Made by a program: the position numbers and the translations under genes. The notes beneath the pieces are model-generated. The model did no database searches. It was not told the origin of the DNA and worked only from the letters and a program-made list of their open reading frames with translations. From Burkholderia latens (GTDB lineage Bacteria; Pseudomonadota; Gammaproteobacteria; Burkholderiales; Burkholderiaceae), in NCBI RefSeq assembly GCF_902499045.1, contig NZ_CABVPL010000059.1, positions 1 through 45,179 of the forward strand: 45,179 nt of DNA, given 5' to 3'. This document shows, piece by piece, positions 41,914-45,179 of the stretch. Every line of letters begins with the position of its first letter. Within the stretch, counting starts at the first letter, position 1.

Positions 41914-43106
41914 GCGCGCTACTTCCCGAACTCGCGGCCGGCGGCGAAACGCGCCGCCTCGACGAGGCCGCACGCGCGGTCGCGCAAATCGCCGCCCAGC
42001 ATGCGGACGCGGTCGATCGCGACGCACGCTGCCCCGTCGAGGCGATCGAGGCGATGCGCGCCCGGCGCCTGCTGAGCGCGATGGTTCCGACGCACCTCGG
42101 CGGCGCCGGCGCGTCGCTCGCCGACATCGCATCGGCATGCTCGATCCTCGGCCAGGCGTGTGCGTCGTCGGCGATGGTGTTCGCAATGCACCAGATCCAG
42201 GTCGCGTGCATCGTCGACCACGCCGCCGACCAGGGCTGGCACAAGCTGTTCCTGCAGCAGCTCGTGCGCCATCAGTGGCTGCTCGCGTCGGCGACGTCCG
42301 AGGACGGCGTCGGCGGCAACCTGCGCGCGAGCCAGTGCGCGCTCGAGACCAACGGCGGCGAGTTCCGGCTGCGCAAATCCGCGCCGACGATCTCGTACGG
42401 CGACTACGCGGACGGCATCCTCGCGACCGCGCGGCGCGATGCGGACGCTCCGCCGTCGGAACAGGTGCTCGTCACGCTGCTGCGCGACGGCTATACGCTC
42501 ACGCGGCGTGGCGACTGGGACACGCTCGGCATGCGCGGCACGTGCAGCAACGGCTTCGTGCTCGACGCGCAGGGCGCGACCGTGCAATGCCTGCCGGTGC
42601 CGTTCGCGCAGATCGCCGAACAGACGATGGTGCCGGTGTCGCACATTCTGTGGGCCGCGGTGTGGATCGGCGTGGCCGGCGACGCGTTCCATCGCGCGCA
42701 CCAGTTCTTCCGTTCGCAGGCGCGTCAGACCGACGGCGCGCCGTCGCCCGCGTCGCGCCGCATCGCCGAATCGCTCGCGCTGATGCAGGCGATGCAGGCG
42801 CGCGTCGACAACGTGCTGCGCCTGCATGCCGGCGCGACGACGCGTTCGTGGTCGGCCGGCATGGCGTGGGCCGCCGAGATCAACACGTTGAAGACCTACG
42901 TGTCGTCGACGGCGCTCGAGGTCGTCCAGCAGGCGCTGATGATCTGCGGGATGGCTGGTTACAAGCACGGCACGCCGTTCAGCATCGGCCGCCACCTTCG
43001 CGACCTGCACGCAGCGCCGCTGATGATCAGCAACGACCGCATCGCCGCCAACACCTCCAACCTGTTGCTCGCACTGCGTCCCGCGACGCTGGAGAAACAC
43101 TCGTGA
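41910..43106 (+). CDS. acyl-CoA dehydrogenase-like flavoprotein
   Basis: A 398-aa protein with the ACAD fold: N-terminal helices (PVEAIEAMRARRLLSAMVPTHLGG), the middle beta domain (LASATSEDGVGGNLRAS, then RGDWDTLGMRGTCSNGFVLD) and the C-terminal helical bundle (VSSTALEVVQQALMICGMAGY, then GRHLRDLHAAPLMISNDRI). The usual catalytic Glu of the C-terminal motif (as in EGT) is replaced by the ISNDR region, so it is probably not a standard fatty acyl-CoA dehydrogenase. Relatives oxidise aminoacyl groups held on carrier proteins (prolyl-carrier oxidases), which suits its position between carrier and ligase. Confidence 0.85.
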   Translation: MSALLPELAAGGETRRLDEAARAVAQIAAQHADAVDRDARCPVEAIEAMRARRLLSAMVPTHLGGAGASLADIASACSILGQACASSAMVFAMHQIQVACIVDHAADQGWHKLFLQQLVRHQWLLASATSEDGVGGNLRASQCALETNGGEFRLRKSAPTISYGDYADGILATARRDADAPPSEQVLVTLLRDGYTLTRRGDWDTLGMRGTCSNGFVLDAQGATVQCLPVPFAQIAEQTMVPVSHILWAAVWIGVAGDAFHRAHQFFRSQARQTDGAPSPASRRIAESLALMQAMQARVDNVLRLHAGATTRSWSAGMAWAAEINTLKTYVSSTALEVVQQALMICGMAGYKHGTPFSIGRHLRDLHAAPLMISNDRIAANTSNLLLALRPATLEKHS

Positions 43107-44083
43107 ACGATCGCCTCTCCGTGCCTTCCCCCGCCCCCGCCGCTGTGCCGTCCGATGCACCGCTCGACCGCGCGGGCGTCAATCCGCTGCGCGACGAACT
43201 CATCGACGCGGGCCTGCTGGTGTCGACCGGCATCCAGGGCCTGTTCGGCCGCAGCGAACGGTTCGAGCGCGTCGTCGAAGCGCTCGACGCGTTCGTCACG
43301 CGCGCCGGCGCCGATCAGCAGGCCGAAGTGCTGCGCTTTCCGCCGGCGATGAGCCGCACCGAGTTCGAGCGCAGCGAATACATGAAGAGCTTTCCGCAGC
43401 TCGCCGGCAGCGTGCATGCATTCTGTGGCGACGAACAGCGGCACCAGCGCGTGCTGCAGTGCCTCGACCGCGGCGAGGACTGGACCGAAAGCCAGAAGCC
43501 GACCTACGTCGTGATGACGCCCGCCGCGTGCTACCCCGTCTATCCGGTAGTTGCTCGCGCAGGTGCGTTGCCGGGCGACGGCCGCATCGTCGACGTGTTC
43601 TCGTACTGCTTCCGCCACGAGCCGTCGCTCGACCCGACCCGCATGCAGCTGTTCCGGATGCGCGAGTACGTGCGCATCGGCACGCCCGAGCAGATCGTCG
43701 AATTCCGCCAGACGTGGATCGAGCGCGGCACGCGGATGATCGATGCGCTGCGCCTGCCCAATGCGATCGATCTCGCGAACGATCCGTTCTTCGGGCGCGG
43801 CGGCAAGATCGTCGCGAACAGCCAGCGCGAGCAGAACCTCAAGTTCGAACTGCTGATTCCGATCGAGCACGACGGCCGCCAGACCGCGTGCCTCAGCTTC
43901 AACTACCACATGGATCACTTCGGGCTGCTGTGGGACATCCGCACCGCGGCGGGCGACGTCGCGCACACCGGCTGTGTCGGTTTCGGCCTCGAGCGGCTGA
44001 CGCTCGCGCTGTTCCGCCACCACGGCTTCGACATCGACGCATGGCCGGCGGACGTGCGCGACGTGCTGTGGGGCGCGCGATGA
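43103..44083 (+). CDS. amino acid:[carrier protein] ligase (seryl-tRNA synthetase-like)
   Basis: A 326-aa class II aminoacyl-tRNA-synthetase-like enzyme without a tRNA-binding arm. It activates a small amino acid (Gly or Ala in known members) and loads it on the phosphopantetheine of a carrier protein. Cys143 (TPAACYPVYP), Glu188 (FRMREYVRIG) and Cys291 (HTGCVGFGLERL) have exactly the spacing (45, 103) of the zinc ligands I recall for the Bradyrhizobium enzyme (Cys131, Glu176, Cys279). Motif 2-like FRHEPSLDPTRMQLFRMREY and motif 3-like GFGLERLTLALF are present. GTG start with GGAG upstream overlaps the previous stop (GTGA). Confidence 0.93.
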   Translation: MNDRLSVPSPAPAAVPSDAPLDRAGVNPLRDELIDAGLLVSTGIQGLFGRSERFERVVEALDAFVTRAGADQQAEVLRFPPAMSRTEFERSEYMKSFPQLAGSVHAFCGDEQRHQRVLQCLDRGEDWTESQKPTYVVMTPAACYPVYPVVARAGALPGDGRIVDVFSYCFRHEPSLDPTRMQLFRMREYVRIGTPEQIVEFRQTWIERGTRMIDALRLPNAIDLANDPFFGRGGKIVANSQREQNLKFELLIPIEHDGRQTACLSFNYHMDHFGLLWDIRTAAGDVAHTGCVGFGLERLTLALFRHHGFDIDAWPADVRDVLWGAR

Positions 44084-45135
44084 GATTCGTGTCCCGCGAC
44101 GGCGACGATGCGTCGTTCGAAGACGTGCGCCATCGCGCACGCCACTACCGGCCGCACCCGCTGCACAGTCAGGAGATGGTCTGGAAACAGACCAACTGCT
44201 ACGTCGACATGTGGCTCGAGGTGCTCCGCTGGTGGGGCCTCAATCCGTACGCGGCGCTGCCGTTTACGATCGCGCTCGATTTCGAGGGCGACCAGTTCAC
44301 GTTCTTCAAGTTTCCGCACGACGAACTGGAGCGGCTCTACGGGATCGTCGTGCAGGAGCACTCGATCTACGAACCGCTCGACCAGCACATCGAGACGCAA
44401 GTCGCGCGCGGTCACCTGATGATCGTCGAGGTCGACGCGTGGTTCCTGCCCGACACACGCGGCAGCAGCTACCGCACGCAGCATACGAAGACCACGATCG
44501 GGATCGACTCGATCGATCGCGCGCACCGCCAGATCGGCTACTTCCACAACAGCGGCTATTACGTGGCCGACGATTTCGACTACAGCGGGCTCGTCGGCGA
44601 CAGTTCCCCGATGCCGCTGCCGCCTTACGTGGAATGCGCGAAGCGGCGCTTTGCGCCGCTCGACGAGCGCGCGTTGTGCGAAGCGTCGCTCGCGTCGCTG
44701 CAGCGGCATTTGCGCCGCGTGCCGATCGTCAATCCGGTCACGGCGTTCCGGCGCCAGCTGCAAATCGATGCGCAAGTGCTCGCCGATTCGCCGCTCGAAC
44801 GCTTTCATGCGTACTCGTTCAATTCGGTACGGCAACTCGGCGCGAACTTCGAGCTGTTCGGTCACTACGCTCGCTGGCTGCAGGCAAGCGGCTGCGTCGG
44901 GCCGTTCGCCGAGATTCGCGCGGCGTGCGATCGCATCGCATCCGAAGCGATGGTGCTGGAGTTCCGGCTCGCGCGCGCGTGCGCGCGCGGCAAGGAAGAA
45001 CGTGGCGACGGGACGCTCGACGCGATCGAAGCCGCCTACGCGGACCTGATCGATTGCGCGCGGCAAATCGCGCCGCCGCTGCGGCATGCGGCGCCCGTTC
45101 GTGCCGACGCGGCCGTCGTGCCGCTCGCGCGGTGA
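44080..45135 (+). CDS. DUF1839 protein, candidate papain-fold aminoacyltransferase
   Basis: A 351-aa protein of the DUF1839 family, unknown function. The N-terminal half shows Cys40 at the start of a helix (KQTNCYVDMWLEVLRWWGLNP), Asp119 in LMIVEVDAWFLPDT and His135 in YRTQHTKTTIGIDSIDR, then GYFHNSGYYV. This order (Cys on a helix, vDxyyLP, HxxH-like strand) resembles BtrH_N-type acyltransferases, which transfer aminoacyl groups from a carrier protein. The C-terminal half is helical. The ATG overlaps the ligase stop by 4 bases. The similarity is my inference from motif order, not a search. Only 44 bases follow before the window ends, so the operon may continue. Confidence 0.82.
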   Translation: MRFVSRDGDDASFEDVRHRARHYRPHPLHSQEMVWKQTNCYVDMWLEVLRWWGLNPYAALPFTIALDFEGDQFTFFKFPHDELERLYGIVVQEHSIYEPLDQHIETQVARGHLMIVEVDAWFLPDTRGSSYRTQHTKTTIGIDSIDRAHRQIGYFHNSGYYVADDFDYSGLVGDSSPMPLPPYVECAKRRFAPLDERALCEASLASLQRHLRRVPIVNPVTAFRRQLQIDAQVLADSPLERFHAYSFNSVRQLGANFELFGHYARWLQASGCVGPFAEIRAACDRIASEAMVLEFRLARACARGKEERGDGTLDAIEAAYADLIDCARQIAPPLRHAAPVRADAAVVPLAR

Positions 45136-45179
45136 CGCGCACGCGCGCCGCACGCGCGTGGTCGATGCTTGCGACGGCC

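Overview
The window is high-GC (roughly two thirds G+C), densely coded DNA. It looks like a Burkholderia chromosome, most likely the cepacia complex and probably the accessory-rich second replicon. This is judged from the porin type, the gluconate dehydrogenase and homoprotocatechuate operons, codon use, and the many transporters, oxidases and regulators. I see no rRNA, tRNA, CRISPR array, insertion sequence or phage gene.

Left part (1-12.5 kb). First comes the end of a sulfonate/nitrate-type ABC operon: permease, ATPase, a membrane-anchored c-type cytochrome and a Tat-exported binding protein. A MOSC protein follows. Next is a TctD/TctE-like two-component system, divergent from a Fe3+/phosphonate/hexose-phosphate-type (AfuABC/FbpABC-like) ABC operon, and then a trimeric porin. 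The divergent promoter carries TGAAAG repeats with an 11-bp period, a likely response-regulator site.

Middle (12.5-24.5 kb). A decayed toxin-antitoxin remnant (PIN toxin with frameshift and deletion) is followed by a quinone-oxidoreductase-like gene, a small unknown gene and an AraC regulator. Then comes a complete meta-cleavage operon for homoprotocatechuate, hpaG1-G2-E-D-F-H-I on the minus strand, with the divergent MarR regulator hpaR and a near-perfect operator palindrome between them. HpaG/E/D/F/H/I take homoprotocatechuate to pyruvate and succinic semialdehyde; the hydroxylase HpaBC and the transporter are not in the window. A thioester-reductase-like SDR and an orphan 115-aa protein follow, divergent across a 648-bp spacer.

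Right-middle (24.5-39.8 kb). This part holds an orphan FtsI/PBP3 paralogue and a KefB/YbaL-type K+/H+ antiporter. The three-subunit membrane gluconate 2-dehydrogenase operon (Tat-exported gamma, FAD alpha, tri-haem cytochrome) follows. Its promoter is an excellent sigma70 match with an 18-bp LacI-type palindrome inside the spacer. Then come alanine dehydrogenase, a family X DNA polymerase whose PHP nuclease site has lost three probable metal ligands, a DksA/TraR zinc-finger protein, a tiny membrane protein, and a Crp/Fnr regulator coupled to an undecaprenyl-phosphate glucose phosphotransferase.

Right end (39.8-45.2 kb). An 883-bp AT-rich, structured intergenic region separates two divergent Crp/Fnr paralogues. 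After the second one lies a tightly overlapping four-gene operon: acyl carrier protein, acyl-CoA-dehydrogenase-like flavoenzyme, amino acid:[carrier protein] ligase (a seryl-tRNA-synthetase relative with all three zinc ligands), and a DUF1839 protein. I read this as an amino-acid-on-carrier-protein pathway. DUF1839 resembles BtrH-type papain-fold acyltransferases and may take the aminoacyl group off the carrier. It is the best candidate here for an undescribed system.
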